Origin: Grimontia marina
Lineage (GTDB): Bacteria > Pseudomonadota > Gammaproteobacteria > Enterobacterales > Vibrionaceae
Length of the DNA stretch: 64,000 nucleotides
Assembly (NCBI RefSeq): GCF_900060185.1
Contig: NZ_FIZY01000020.1
Span: 18,596-82,595, forward strand
Reading direction: 5' to 3'
Shown here one piece after another: positions 45,640 to 54,761 of the stretch. The notes beneath the pieces are model-generated. The model saw only the letters and a program-made list of their open reading frames with translations. It searched no databases and was not told the origin of the DNA. Position 1 is the stretch's first letter. Every line of letters starts with the position of its first letter. Position numbers and translations under genes: made by a program.

Positions 45640-46650
45640 ATGCCAATTGAACACCCTTTTTTATTTTCCCGCGAGGATGCGCTAACCGAGACCATGGAAA
45701 AGGTGATTGCCCCGTTCTGGGCGAACCGTCAGCACGGTGAATTCGTCGGCCATGATGGCCTGCGTTTGAACTGGTGCGCCTTTACCAAGCCCGAGCACAC
45801 CCGCGCGATTGTGGTGGTCAATGGGCGTATTGAAGGGGTGGCGAAATATCAGGAAATTTTTTTCGACCTCTTCAACCAAGGCTTTGATGTTTACAGCTAT
45901 GACCACCGTGGTCAGGGCCACAGCCAGCGTCTGGTGGCAGGTTCAGATATCGGCCATGTGGTGGAGTTCGACCATTACGTTGACGACCTCGATACCTTTA
46001 TCAATGAAGTCGTCACCACCAAGACCCACAGCCAGCGCATGATCCTCGCCCATTCCATGGGTGGTGCCATTTCTGTGCTTTATGCTGCGCGTAAACCCAA
46101 TGCCATTGATGCGATTGCGCTCAGCGCACCCATGCTAGGCATTAACTTGTCACGCCCTTTGCAAATGGCTGCCAAGCCGCTGTGTAAAGTGCTGTCTAAG
46201 CTCCAGCACCCAGCAGGTTTCGCGCCGGGTCAGGTGCCGTATTGGGCAAAGCCTTTCAAGCACAACCTGCTGACGCAATCTGAAGCACGTTATCAGTGGT
46301 TCCGCGAACTGTATGAAAGTGACGATACACTAAAAGTCGGCGGCCCCAGCGCACAGTGGATTTGGCAAAGCCTGGATGCCTGCGAGCGCGCCGTGAAAAC
46401 CGCCACTGACATCGATATGCCAATCCTGCTGATGCAGGCCGCGCGTGATGAGATTGTCTGCAATAGCGTGATGTTCCAATTCCATCGTGAGCGTCAGGCA
46501 GCCGGCCTGCCGATTCAGTTCGAAATTCTGGCCAATTCCCGCCATGAACTCTTGTTCGAGCGCGACGTGACCCGCGATAAATCACTGACATTGGCTCTGA
46601 CATTTTTCGACTCGCTCAGTGAAGAAACCGAGCTAGAACAAACCGCATAA
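45640..46650 (+). CDS. pldB: Lysophospholipase L2
   Basis: PldB hydrolyses lysophospholipids and can transacylate phosphatidylglycerol at the inner membrane. The 336-residue alpha/beta-hydrolase has VNGRIEGVAKYQE, YDHRGQGHSQRL, the nucleophile S139 in LAHSMGGA, an acid region LLMQAARDEIV and the histidine in SRHELLFERD. Length is close to E. coli PldB (340). yigL follows 133 bases later, the same pair as in E. coli. Confidence 0.94.
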   Translation: MPIEHPFLFSREDALTETMEKVIAPFWANRQHGEFVGHDGLRLNWCAFTKPEHTRAIVVVNGRIEGVAKYQEIFFDLFNQGFDVYSYDHRGQGHSQRLVAGSDIGHVVEFDHYVDDLDTFINEVVTTKTHSQRMILAHSMGGAISVLYAARKPNAIDAIALSAPMLGINLSRPLQMAAKPLCKVLSKLQHPAGFAPGQVPYWAKPFKHNLLTQSEARYQWFRELYESDDTLKVGGPSAQWIWQSLDACERAVKTATDIDMPILLMQAARDEIVCNSVMFQFHRERQAAGLPIQFEILANSRHELLFERDVTRDKSLTLALTFFDSLSEETELEQTA

Positions 46651-46783
46651 GCCTATCTAAATTTCCGGTCAGTTTTTTCCTAAAGCGGAAAAATTGGCCG
46701 GCATTTTGATCCCTTTTATTTCCCCTTTTTCTGGATACACTGGAGAGGTGTTTAAAAACATCTTCTCTCCTATTGAGGTATCC

Positions 46784-47584
46784 ATGTACAAAATCGTTGC
46801 ATCTGATCTCGACGGCACTCTACTTACTCCTGAGCACACCATCGCGCCTTTTACCCGCGAAGTGCTTCAGCGCCTTCATACAAAAGGGGAGCACTTTGTG
46901 TTCGCCACTGGCCGTCACCACATCGATGTGGCACACATCCGCAAAAGCGTTGGCATTCCAGCTTGCATGATCACCTCTAACGGTGCCCGCGTGCATGATG
47001 AAAATGGCAAGCTGATCTTCAGCCGTAATGTTGACCCTGCATTGGTTGCCCAACTTGTAGAAATGGTGAAAGGCGACGAAACCATCACCATCCACATTTA
47101 CCGCGAAAATGACTGGCTGCTGAACCGCGTTGACGAAGACCTGGCGAAATACCACAAAGATTCCGGCTTCAGCTTCAAAGAGTTCGATGTGGAAAACCCA
47201 CCGGTTGATGACGTGGCGAAAATCTTCTTTATCCGCCACGACCATGATTACCTGACGGGTTACGAGCAAAAATTCATCGAAACCTTCGGCGATAAAGTCA
47301 GCGTGGCCTTCTCAACCCCATTTTGTCTGGAAGTGATGGCAGCGGGTGTTTCTAAAGGTGAAGCACTGAAAGCGGTAGCGGAAATCAAAGGTTTCAGCCT
47401 GAACGAGTGCATCGCGTTTGGTGATGGCATGAATGACGTGGAAATGCTGAGTGCTGCGAAGAAAGGTCTCATCATGGAAACGGCGCACCCGCGCGTGAAA
47501 GCGACCTTGCCGGACAATGAAGTGATTGGCAGCAACGCCGAAGAAGCGGTCGCCCGTTATCTGGAAACCCATCTACTGGGCTAA
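46784..47584 (+). CDS. yigL: HAD phosphatase YigL (pyridoxal phosphate phosphatase)
   Basis: YigL dephosphorylates pyridoxal 5'-phosphate and some sugar phosphates in the cytoplasm. The ATG at 46784 gives 266 residues, the length of E. coli YigL; GAGG lies upstream. HAD motifs are complete: SDLDGTLLTPEH (D8 and D10), ATGRH, the lysine in GVSKGEAL and FGDGMNDVEML, with a C2B (Cof-type) cap between. In enterics its expression is tied to the small RNA SgrS through pldB; whether that holds here cannot be judged. Confidence 0.94.
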   Translation: MYKIVASDLDGTLLTPEHTIAPFTREVLQRLHTKGEHFVFATGRHHIDVAHIRKSVGIPACMITSNGARVHDENGKLIFSRNVDPALVAQLVEMVKGDETITIHIYRENDWLLNRVDEDLAKYHKDSGFSFKEFDVENPPVDDVAKIFFIRHDHDYLTGYEQKFIETFGDKVSVAFSTPFCLEVMAAGVSKGEALKAVAEIKGFSLNECIAFGDGMNDVEMLSAAKKGLIMETAHPRVKATLPDNEVIGSNAEEAVARYLETHLLG

Positions 47585-47606
47585 TCACATTGCCAAGTAG
47601 ATAGCC

Positions 47607-47637
47607 AAACGGCAGCGCTCCCCCTCGCTGCCGTTTT
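47607..47637. terminator. Terminator between yigL and the EVE gene
   Basis: AAACGGCAGCG (47607-47617) pairs with CGCTGCCGTTT (47626-47636), with T residues on the + side. Confidence 0.8.
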
Positions 47638-47642
47638 CTTAT

Positions 47643-48110
47643 TTAACGCTTAAACCCACCTTCCGACATCGCGATAATTTCATCCCACTGAGCGTCGGTC
47701 ACTGGCATGATGCTAAGACGGCTGCCCTTCTTTACCAGCGGTAATTCTTCCAGCGCCGGATTCGCTTTGATGCGTGCCAAAGAGACATATTTCAGGTGCT
47801 GGCGGTATTCCACATCCACCATGATCCAACGGGGATTGTCCGGTGAGCTTTTCGGATCAAAATAGGCACTTTCCGGGTCGAACTGGAAATGATCGGGATA
47901 AGCTTCTTTCACCACTTCCGCTATACCCACCACACCCACATCCTTGCAAGAAGAGTGGTAAATAAACACTTTATCGCCAAGCTTCATCCCATCACGCATC
48001 ATGTTTCGTGCCTGATAATTTCGCACACCTTCCCAGCAAGAGACCTTTTGTTGTTTTAAGGTGTCTATAGAAAAGGTATCGGGCTCGGTTTTCATCAGCC
48101 AATACGCCAT
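47643..48110 (-). CDS. EVE domain protein
   Basis: The 155-residue protein is a single EVE (PUA-like) domain: MAYWLMKTEPDTFSIDTL at the start, WEGVRNYQARNMMRDGMKLGD, VFIYHSSCKDVGVVGIAEV and a C-terminal basic tail. EVE proteins bind modified bases in DNA or RNA; when alone in core genomes they are thought to act on tRNA or other cellular nucleic acids. It is monocistronic and lies opposite yigL. Confidence 0.92.
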   Translation of the reverse strand: MAYWLMKTEPDTFSIDTLKQQKVSCWEGVRNYQARNMMRDGMKLGDKVFIYHSSCKDVGVVGIAEVVKEAYPDHFQFDPESAYFDPKSSPDNPRWIMVDVEYRQHLKYVSLARIKANPALEELPLVKKGSRLSIMPVTDAQWDEIIAMSEGGFKR

Positions 48111-48184
48111 AATTTCCCCGTTTCAGCTTTTGGTTTTTCCAAAGTTGTACCCCGTTGGGCTTTGAATGAGAAGAGGAATCTCCG

Positions 48185-49726
48185 TTGATTATCCAAAAAC
48201 GCCGCCTTTCCCACGTGCTGGGTCTGCTCTCCGCTGCCGCCTTGCTTTCTGCCTGCAGCCAAACACCATCAGGCTCGGTTGAACTCGGCAACTCTGACGA
48301 TTTAAACCCGCAGCAGGAGATTGCCAAAGTGGCAGGAATTCAACCCCAGCGCTTTATGCTGCATGGTGAAGTCACCCTCGGGCATGAAGTCCGCGCCATC
48401 ACACCTTGTGGCAGCAACACTCAATACTGGCTGCAACTGCCGGACTTGCTAAATAAAGATGGTCAGGCGCTGACCATGGAGCCTTACCAAAGTGTGTATG
48501 GCGAAGTGATTGGCGAATTCGTGAAACCTGCGATGGATGGCTTTGCAGCAGACTACCCGGCGACGTTCAAGGTGACACAACTGAACCTGATGTCGGCAGA
48601 AATCGATGGCTGCAACCAAACGCGAAACCGCACCGTGGCGTCCGGCAATGAGCCATTCTGGTCAGTGTCTTTAGAAGGCAATACGCTCAACTACCAACAA
48701 CTCGGTTTTGAAGCGGAGACATTCACCCTAACCGGCCGAGATATTCCTCCCGCAGCCCGAATCTATCAGGCCAATGGCGCGACCCTCACGCTTCGTCCAG
48801 AACTTTGCAACGACACCATGAGCGACAGCATTTATGGCTGGCGTTCAACCTTCACCAAAGGCAACAAAACCCTGACGGGCTGTGCGACGCTCTCGGCCGA
48901 CGACCCGACGCTCGGCTGGGTCGGTGATTACCAGGGCATAACCAACCTAGGCGGACAGTCGCTCACCACCACCTTAGTGCTCAATCCCGACCACACGGCC
49001 ACGACCCGCTATGAGCAGGCAGGCGAAGATGCCGTTGTGGAAACCGGTATCTGGCAACAGGTTAGCGATAGCAAGGTTCAGGTGATGATGACCCGCCATC
49101 AGGGACAATATCTGGTCAGTGAGCGCCTTTTCACCCGTAGCGGCTTTACACTGAAAGCCGAAAAGGAAATCATCAACGGCCGCGAATACAGCCTGGGACC
49201 GGAGGGACTCGCGCTCTCTTTGATGGTCGGCAACCAGCAGCCAGTCATTTCCGGTGGCGTTGAAGGCTCTGCCACCTTCAACGAGAAAGTTGATGCGGCT
49301 TTTAAGGCGTATTTAGGAGAAGAAGGTGTGAAGCAGGCGGCGGGCACCCGCTATCGCTGGCTGACACAAGATCTCAATGGTGACCTGCAGGATGAGCTGA
49401 TCATATTCACCGACTGGTGCGGCACAGGCGGCTGTACCCTTTTGGTGTTTAACAATGACAGCAATGTCTGGCGCTTCAACAGCCGCATCACGCTGGTTCA
49501 CCTACCGTTTCAAATGAGCCAATCCACCAGCAACGGCTGGCATGATCTCATCATGCCGGTTGGCGGAGGCGGTGCAAAAGCCTCTTCCCGCGTGCTGGAA
49601 TTTAATGGCAAACGCTATCCGGGCAACCCTTCATTGGCGCCGGAAGTGCTGTTACCTGACAGCGCCGACCCTTACCTTTTCGCTGACGGTATTTATCCGC
49701 AGCAAGAAGGTGTTGAGCTGAAATAA
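48185..49726 (+). CDS. Lipoprotein with COG3650/NlpE-like domains
   Basis: The start is TTG at 48185, preceded by AGAGGAA. The 513-residue product has a lipoprotein signal peptide ending in the lipobox LLSAC with C24. The middle holds a COG3650-type domain (ASGNEPFWSVSLEGNTLNYQQ to TLTGCATL, about 155-240), followed by an NlpE-like beta-barrel (LTTTLVLNPDHTATTRYEQ to SLGPEGLAL, about 260-350), and a C-terminal region with DLNGDLQDELIIFTDWCGTGGC. It is probably attached to the outer membrane with an envelope-stress or copper-related role, but no function is established. The TapT-like gene begins immediately after. Confidence 0.8.
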   Translation: MIIQKRRLSHVLGLLSAAALLSACSQTPSGSVELGNSDDLNPQQEIAKVAGIQPQRFMLHGEVTLGHEVRAITPCGSNTQYWLQLPDLLNKDGQALTMEPYQSVYGEVIGEFVKPAMDGFAADYPATFKVTQLNLMSAEIDGCNQTRNRTVASGNEPFWSVSLEGNTLNYQQLGFEAETFTLTGRDIPPAARIYQANGATLTLRPELCNDTMSDSIYGWRSTFTKGNKTLTGCATLSADDPTLGWVGDYQGITNLGGQSLTTTLVLNPDHTATTRYEQAGEDAVVETGIWQQVSDSKVQVMMTRHQGQYLVSERLFTRSGFTLKAEKEIINGREYSLGPEGLALSLMVGNQQPVISGGVEGSATFNEKVDAAFKAYLGEEGVKQAAGTRYRWLTQDLNGDLQDELIIFTDWCGTGGCTLLVFNNDSNVWRFNSRITLVHLPFQMSQSTSNGWHDLIMPVGGGGAKASSRVLEFNGKRYPGNPSLAPEVLLPDSADPYLFADGIYPQQEGVELK

Positions 49727-49744
49727 ATGGAAAAGGTATCCCGA

Positions 49745-50362
49745 ATGGCAGAAAAGCCAACACCCTGCCCATCTTGCGGCTTTCACTACAACTGCCTGTG
49801 CAAGGCCGTGCCTAAGCTCGATAGCCAAGTGCGTATTGAGCTATTAATGCACGAAACAGAAACCGGGCGCGCCACCAATACCGGTCAGTTGCTGGAAAAT
49901 GCGCTGCCGCATTGCAGACGCCACGTCTGGCAACGCAAAGCACCGCCATTGGAATTACTCACGCTGCTTGCCGACCCGGCTGCGCTGCCGTATCTGGTAT
50001 TTCCCGGTGAAGGGGCTGTTGCGCTCGAAAAAGCAGTCAGCCGACCGACGTCCAAACCGGAAGCCAAGCCGATTCACTTCATCATTATCGATGCGACCTG
50101 GCAGCAGGCGCGCAAGATGCTGCGCCAAAGCCCATGGCTTGAAGATGTGCCTATGGTGACACTGCCTGAAGGGCTCAGTACCCGCTATGCCCTGCGCCGC
50201 AATCAGCCGGAAGGTTCCCTTTGTACCTGCGAAGTCGGCATGGTGCTGATAGAGGCTTTGGGCGAAACCGAAAATGCTGCGGCAGTTGGTGAATACTTTG
50301 ATAAATTTATGCAATTCTTTGAAGCAGATAGAAAACGAAAGATACTGCAATTGCCTATTTAA
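49745..50362 (+). CDS. tapT: DTW-domain tRNA-uridine aminocarboxypropyltransferase (TapT-like)
   Basis: The 205-residue protein has an N-terminal cysteine group (CPSCGFHYNCLC) and the DTW-domain core IIDATWQQARKMLRQSPWL, then RNQPEGSLCTCEVGMVLIEALGE. E. coli TapT (YfiP) makes acp3U47 in tRNAs from SAM. DATW replaces the name-giving DTW, as in other gammaproteobacterial members. ATG 49745 is chosen because AAGGT precedes it; ATG 49727, directly after the lipoprotein stop, would add six residues. Its 3' end overlaps that of the convergent SulP gene by 4 bases. Confidence 0.87.
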   Translation: MAEKPTPCPSCGFHYNCLCKAVPKLDSQVRIELLMHETETGRATNTGQLLENALPHCRRHVWQRKAPPLELLTLLADPAALPYLVFPGEGAVALEKAVSRPTSKPEAKPIHFIIIDATWQQARKMLRQSPWLEDVPMVTLPEGLSTRYALRRNQPEGSLCTCEVGMVLIEALGETENAAAVGEYFDKFMQFFEADRKRKILQLPI

Positions 50363-52104
50363 AGCTTGGCAATGTGAATGAGCGCCTGCTGATCGGTTGG
50401 CGAACATTCATCAAATACTTTATGGGTACACTTTTCACATACCTCGGGATTCAATTTTTTAAAGCTAGAGGCAATGGCCTGGTTGGGGTATTCAAACATA
50501 CTATCCACCATCTTTACGTCCAATTCGATTTCATTAGCCAGTGTAGAACGGGTCTTTCCTTTTAACGAGCACAGAGCCACTTCAATCCCCCTCGCGCTGA
50601 AATCATCGCAAAGCCGCTGTATCGCTAACGCCCCCTCTCGGTCAATAAAGCTGATCCCCTTACACACAACAATAATATGAGACGTCTGCGGCGCCCCCTG
50701 AATGGCGTCTTCCAATGTTTTGCGGATGTGATTGACTGAGCCAAAAAATATCGCCCCATCAATACGGCAAATCAACAACTGGGGACACTGAGCCAAGCCA
50801 TAACTTCTGTAATTCAGCAACTTCCTCCGGCGGTGTCCGGGAGAGGGTGCCAGTATGACCACCCTTGGCTGACAGAATCTACGCAGGCTAAACAGCAGTG
50901 ACACGGCAATACCGACATAGATTGCATACTCAAGCTTTAACAGCAAGGTCGAGATAAAAGTGGCCGAAAATACAGCTTTTTCCTCCCAACTTCCCGCGAC
51001 GGCGTGTTGAATTTGCTTGAACTCCAGCAGGTTCCAGGCAATCAAAAGGATGGAGCCTGCCATTGCGGCTAAAGGCAGAAAAACAGTTACCGATGAGAAG
51101 AAGATCAATACCAGAATTAACAGCAAACCGGAAAATATCATTGCCAGTGGCGATGTTGCACCGGCGTCATAATTCGCCCCGGAACGCGTAAATGATCCTG
51201 AACCTGGGTAACAAGAAAAGAAACTACCGACCACATTGGATAAGCCTTGACCTACCAGCTCCTGCTCGCCATCTATTGCTTGGCCGGACCGCAACGCAAT
51301 GGCCCGACTGATCGCCAGCGCCTCAAGAAACCCGAGAAGCGCAATGGAGATCACACTGGGGAACATTTCCTCAAGCAAAGACAAAGAAAATAGTGGCGTT
51401 GATAACGGTGGTAACCCCGCTGGAATTTCGCCCACCATCGGGATCTCCAGTTTCGCCCACCACGCGATGAAACTGGCCAATAAAAGGGCTATCAACAGAT
51501 GAGGCAAACGCGGAAAAAAACGCTTTATCCCAAGTGCCGATAGCAGTGTAAACACACCAATCAAAGCTGAAGGCCAGTCCACCACATCTTTCAACAAAGC
51601 TAACCATGAACTGTCAGCAAGGTCGTCGCCTTGGACACCCAATAGATACTTGACCTGACTTGCCGCGATAAGAACGGCAGCACCCGCCGTAAATGCAACG
51701 ATCACCGTATGGGAAACAAAATTAACGATAAAGCCGAACTTTAAACTGGCCATCGTAAGTTGAACAATACCGACCCAAAAGCTGAGCGTAATAACAAGAG
51801 CCACATAGTGCTCTGTTCCAACCTCAGCTTGCGGGCTGACAGCACTCATCACAACAATGGAAAGTGCGGCTGTTGGCCCTGATACCATATGAAAGGACGA
51901 GCCAAAAAGCCCGGCGACAATCGGAATAGCGATGGCCGAATACAATCCGTACTCTGGCGGTAGTCCTGCTATTAAGGCATAAGCGACGCCTTGTGGCAGG
52001 ACAAGCACTGTACCGGTTAGCGCGGCCACAACATCTGCCCGAACGCTCGCCCTTGTCAGGGTTGAGCCCCAACGTAAAAAAGGAAACCAGGTAGTTAATG
52101 ACAA
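50359..52104 (-). CDS. SulP family anion transporter with STAS domain
   Basis: The 581-residue inner-membrane protein has the SulP transport core (LRWGSTLTRASVRADVVAALTG, VLPQGVAYALIAGLPPEYGLYSA, GPTAALSIV, SAISRAIA-type and NVVGSFFSCYPGSGSFTRSGAN) and a STAS domain at about 440-550 (ICRIDGAIFFGSVNHI, ISFIDREGALAI). The last 30 residues contain a short cysteine cluster with C556, C559, H561 and C567, which is unusual. SulP members carry sulfate, bicarbonate or dicarboxylates. It begins 9 bases after the enolase-family gene and is the last gene of the leftward catabolic operon, so its anion may be a substrate or product of that pathway. Confidence 0.88.
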   Translation of the reverse strand: MSLTTWFPFLRWGSTLTRASVRADVVAALTGTVLVLPQGVAYALIAGLPPEYGLYSAIAIPIVAGLFGSSFHMVSGPTAALSIVVMSAVSPQAEVGTEHYVALVITLSFWVGIVQLTMASLKFGFIVNFVSHTVIVAFTAGAAVLIAASQVKYLLGVQGDDLADSSWLALLKDVVDWPSALIGVFTLLSALGIKRFFPRLPHLLIALLLASFIAWWAKLEIPMVGEIPAGLPPLSTPLFSLSLLEEMFPSVISIALLGFLEALAISRAIALRSGQAIDGEQELVGQGLSNVVGSFFSCYPGSGSFTRSGANYDAGATSPLAMIFSGLLLILVLIFFSSVTVFLPLAAMAGSILLIAWNLLEFKQIQHAVAGSWEEKAVFSATFISTLLLKLEYAIYVGIAVSLLFSLRRFCQPRVVILAPSPGHRRRKLLNYRSYGLAQCPQLLICRIDGAIFFGSVNHIRKTLEDAIQGAPQTSHIIVVCKGISFIDREGALAIQRLCDDFSARGIEVALCSLKGKTRSTLANEIELDVKMVDSMFEYPNQAIASSFKKLNPEVCEKCTHKVFDECSPTDQQALIHIAKL

Positions 52105-52113
52105 CGGATCACC

Positions 52114-53304
52114 TCATTGCGACGCATTACAACGGTCGTGAAACACAATAAACGGAGCGCACTTATCAAGGTCCGGTTCAATGCCCAAACCACTGGCAGA
52201 AGGTAAAACCATGGTGCCATTTTCAACCACAGGTTTCGACGTCAAAATGTCGTCTCTAAGTGGATTGGTGTTCACATCAACTTCGAGCATTCCCTCACCG
52301 CCCACCGCCGCTAAAAGATGAGCAGAAGCCATCAAGCCTATCCCTCCCCCGAGAAAATGAGGGCAATACATTAATCCTTCCTGGCGGACATGCCGAGCGA
52401 CAGCAAGACAATATGTCAGTCCGCCCCATTTGCAGATATCCGGCTGGATAACCTGCAGCGCGCCCGTCGTAGCGGCCTCTCTGAACTGCTCCTCTCCAAT
52501 CATGTTTTCACCGCCCGCCAGCGCATTGTGACTCAACTGACGGATTCGACGCCAAAGAGCCTTTGGTGCATTAACTGCGATGGGCTCTTCAATCCAATGC
52601 AGTGGACGCTGGTTGAGCAAAGGCAGGATGGCCATGACGCTATTCTCATCCCACCCCTGATTGGCATCCACCATCAACTTCTGATCGTCCCTGAGCTGAC
52701 CTAACGCATTATCGATCGCCTCAATATCCTGCTTTTCACTCCGTCCAACCTTGACCTTAAAATGGTTGAAACCCTTGCCATTGGCCTGCTCAATCATCCA
52801 GTCGACATCTTTGCTGTTGATACCACTGGCATAAGCAGGTACAGCATTTGGTAATGACAACGCAGAGTCGTCCGCCAACATCGCAGATAGCGGCTGATTG
52901 GCCCTTCTCGCAATCAAATCCCAGAACGCAATATCTAATCCAGAAATTGACTGGGCTATCGGTCCTTGCTCGCCGGATTGTAACGCTAAGACCCGGGTCA
53001 TTTCCGTCAGAGCGTCAAACATGGCTTTTGGCGATGAGAAAGACTTGCCAATGATTAACGGGGCAAATATTGTCGTCAGCAGTCGCGCACGGTGCTCAGC
53101 ACCGCAGTCGGGAAAATTGCACCAGACCTCACCCCAACCTCCGTTTCCCTCCTCGTCCGTGAGGTGGACAAAGAGAGCCGGACGATTATCCATCCGGCCA
53201 AACGCGGTGATCACCGGATTTTCTATCGGAGCACGGCACACATACACAGACAATGAACGGAAAGTAACACCCTCTGCTGATAACACCGGATTTGAGATAG
53301 ACAT
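52114..53304 (-). CDS. Enolase-superfamily enzyme (mandelate racemase/muconate lactonizing type)
   Basis: The 396-residue protein has an N-terminal capping domain and a TIM barrel with K183-x-K185 (FKVKVGR), metal ligands D213 (VDANQGWD), E239 (WIEEP) and E266 (GGENM), and on the last strands D289 (QPDICKWGG) and H316 (CPHFLGGGIG). This residue set is that of acid-sugar dehydratases, racemases or cycloisomerases acting alpha to a carboxylate. The specific subgroup is not one I can name. ATG 53304 follows AGGTGG. It sits between an aldehyde dehydrogenase (9 bases upstream) and the SulP transporter. Confidence 0.88.
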   Translation of the reverse strand: MSISNPVLSAEGVTFRSLSVYVCRAPIENPVITAFGRMDNRPALFVHLTDEEGNGGWGEVWCNFPDCGAEHRARLLTTIFAPLIIGKSFSSPKAMFDALTEMTRVLALQSGEQGPIAQSISGLDIAFWDLIARRANQPLSAMLADDSALSLPNAVPAYASGINSKDVDWMIEQANGKGFNHFKVKVGRSEKQDIEAIDNALGQLRDDQKLMVDANQGWDENSVMAILPLLNQRPLHWIEEPIAVNAPKALWRRIRQLSHNALAGGENMIGEEQFREAATTGALQVIQPDICKWGGLTYCLAVARHVRQEGLMYCPHFLGGGIGLMASAHLLAAVGGEGMLEVDVNTNPLRDDILTSKPVVENGTMVLPSASGLGIEPDLDKCAPFIVFHDRCNASQ

Positions 53305-53313
53305 GACAACCAC

Positions 53314-54753
53314 CTACTGGAATTTGTTATAGACAGCATGCTCTGTGGTGTAAAAATTGGCGGCAGATGCCCCAACAGAATACGCACCCACCCCAGAATC
53401 TTTGATGCCACCAAAAGGCATATGATCGTCAGGCACTGTTCCGTGATTAATGTGGAGCATGCCCGACTCACTTTCCATGATAAATCGTTGGACCAGGCGG
53501 TTATCATTGGAAAAAAGTGCTGATGTCAACCCATAGCTTACATTATTAAGAATCGTTAGGGCGTGTTCAAAGTCGTCATACTTCTGGAGCGTGATCACCG
53601 GGCCAAACACTTCACTCCCCGCAATATCCATGGTCTCGTCCACCTCCAATACCACCGGTGAAACAAAATACCCTTGCTCTTGCTGCGCCGGCGTTAACGC
53701 GGGCCCCTGCGCGACCACTCGCGCACCTTGCTTCTTGGCTTCTTCCACCATAGACAACACTTTATGCCTCTGATTGACCGTAGAAAGTGGACCCATTGTG
53801 GTTTCAGGTACAAAGCCATTACCTATCACGACCTTATTCAGTCGCACTTTCAACCCTTCAATCACAGGTGAATAAAGCGAAGGGGCAACCAATATCCGAC
53901 TGATCGCTGTACAACGCTGACCTGAACAGGCATAAGCAGCACCTACGACCTGGTTAAGGCAGTCATCAAGATTGTCGGTATCATTAATTATCACCGCATT
54001 TTTGCCGCCTAATTCCAAAGAAACTTCCGTCAGGTTTTGGCTTGCCAACTGCATAATTCGCTTTCCAACGTCTACAGAGCCAGTGAAGGTCACGCCGGTG
54101 ACTGCCTTATGGGTAATGAGCGCCTCCCCAATCCCCCGTCCTTCTCCATTCACAAGCTGCAGCAAACCGTCTGGGAAAATACCCACACCGGCATCGACCA
54201 ATAAACAGGCAACTGCCGGCGTGACTTCGGCGGGCTTCAATATCATTGCATTACCAAAAACCAAGGCAGGAATGATTTTGCGCATCGGTGTCAGGATCGG
54301 AAAGTTCCATGGCGTGATTGCCGCAATTACCCCTCGCGGGCGGCGCATGATGGTATTGATGGTGGACGGTTTTTGCGCTGACATCGGCTGAGTCTGTACC
54401 TGATAGCTTTCCCTCAGCATTGCTCTGGCTTCATTGAGGGCTTTTGTCAGCTCTCCGTTAGATTCCGGATGGATTTTCCCTTGCTCAAGACTTGCCGCCT
54501 TTGTAAGGTTTTCGCGGTTTTCTTCCAGTCGCGTCAAGTACTGCTTCAATACAGACAAACGCTCGGTATGTGTCATTCGCCACCAGGTTTTTTGTGCTTT
54601 GACCGCAGCCTGGCATGCCGTGTTAAGTTGGCTCTCAGAACATTTGGAATAGGTTGCAATTTGACGGCTTGTGTCAGACGGATCATAGGTTGAAAACTCA
54701 CCTGCCTCTCCCTGCTGCCAAACGCCATCAATTAGATTATCAAAGTGATACAT
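53314..54753 (-). CDS. NAD(P)-dependent aldehyde dehydrogenase
   Basis: The 479-residue class-3-fold aldehyde dehydrogenase has N150 (TPWNFP), E247 (SLELGGKN) and the catalytic cysteine C281 (GQRCTA), with the coenzyme loop FTGSVDVGKRI. Overall it looks like the succinate-semialdehyde/ketoglutarate-semialdehyde/lactaldehyde dehydrogenase branch, which also includes sulfolactaldehyde dehydrogenases. The ATG at 54753 has GGGGG upstream. It starts 8 bases after the YihU-like reductase stop, so a shared semialdehyde could be reduced by one enzyme and oxidised by the other. The substrate is not known. Confidence 0.92.
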   Translation of the reverse strand: MYHFDNLIDGVWQQGEAGEFSTYDPSDTSRQIATYSKCSESQLNTACQAAVKAQKTWWRMTHTERLSVLKQYLTRLEENRENLTKAASLEQGKIHPESNGELTKALNEARAMLRESYQVQTQPMSAQKPSTINTIMRRPRGVIAAITPWNFPILTPMRKIIPALVFGNAMILKPAEVTPAVACLLVDAGVGIFPDGLLQLVNGEGRGIGEALITHKAVTGVTFTGSVDVGKRIMQLASQNLTEVSLELGGKNAVIINDTDNLDDCLNQVVGAAYACSGQRCTAISRILVAPSLYSPVIEGLKVRLNKVVIGNGFVPETTMGPLSTVNQRHKVLSMVEEAKKQGARVVAQGPALTPAQQEQGYFVSPVVLEVDETMDIAGSEVFGPVITLQKYDDFEHALTILNNVSYGLTSALFSNDNRLVQRFIMESESGMLHINHGTVPDDHMPFGGIKDSGVGAYSVGASAANFYTTEHAVYNKFQ

Positions 54754-54761
54754 GACGCCCC

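Noticed and set aside
52114..53304. 3,6-anhydrogalactonate cycloisomerase (agar sugar pathway) next to its aldehyde dehydrogenase
   Set aside because: The pairing of an aldehyde dehydrogenase with an enolase-family enzyme fits, but the motifs (QPDICKWGG, CPHFLGGGIG) differ from the Vibrio cycloisomerase sequence as I recall it, and no agarase genes are nearby.
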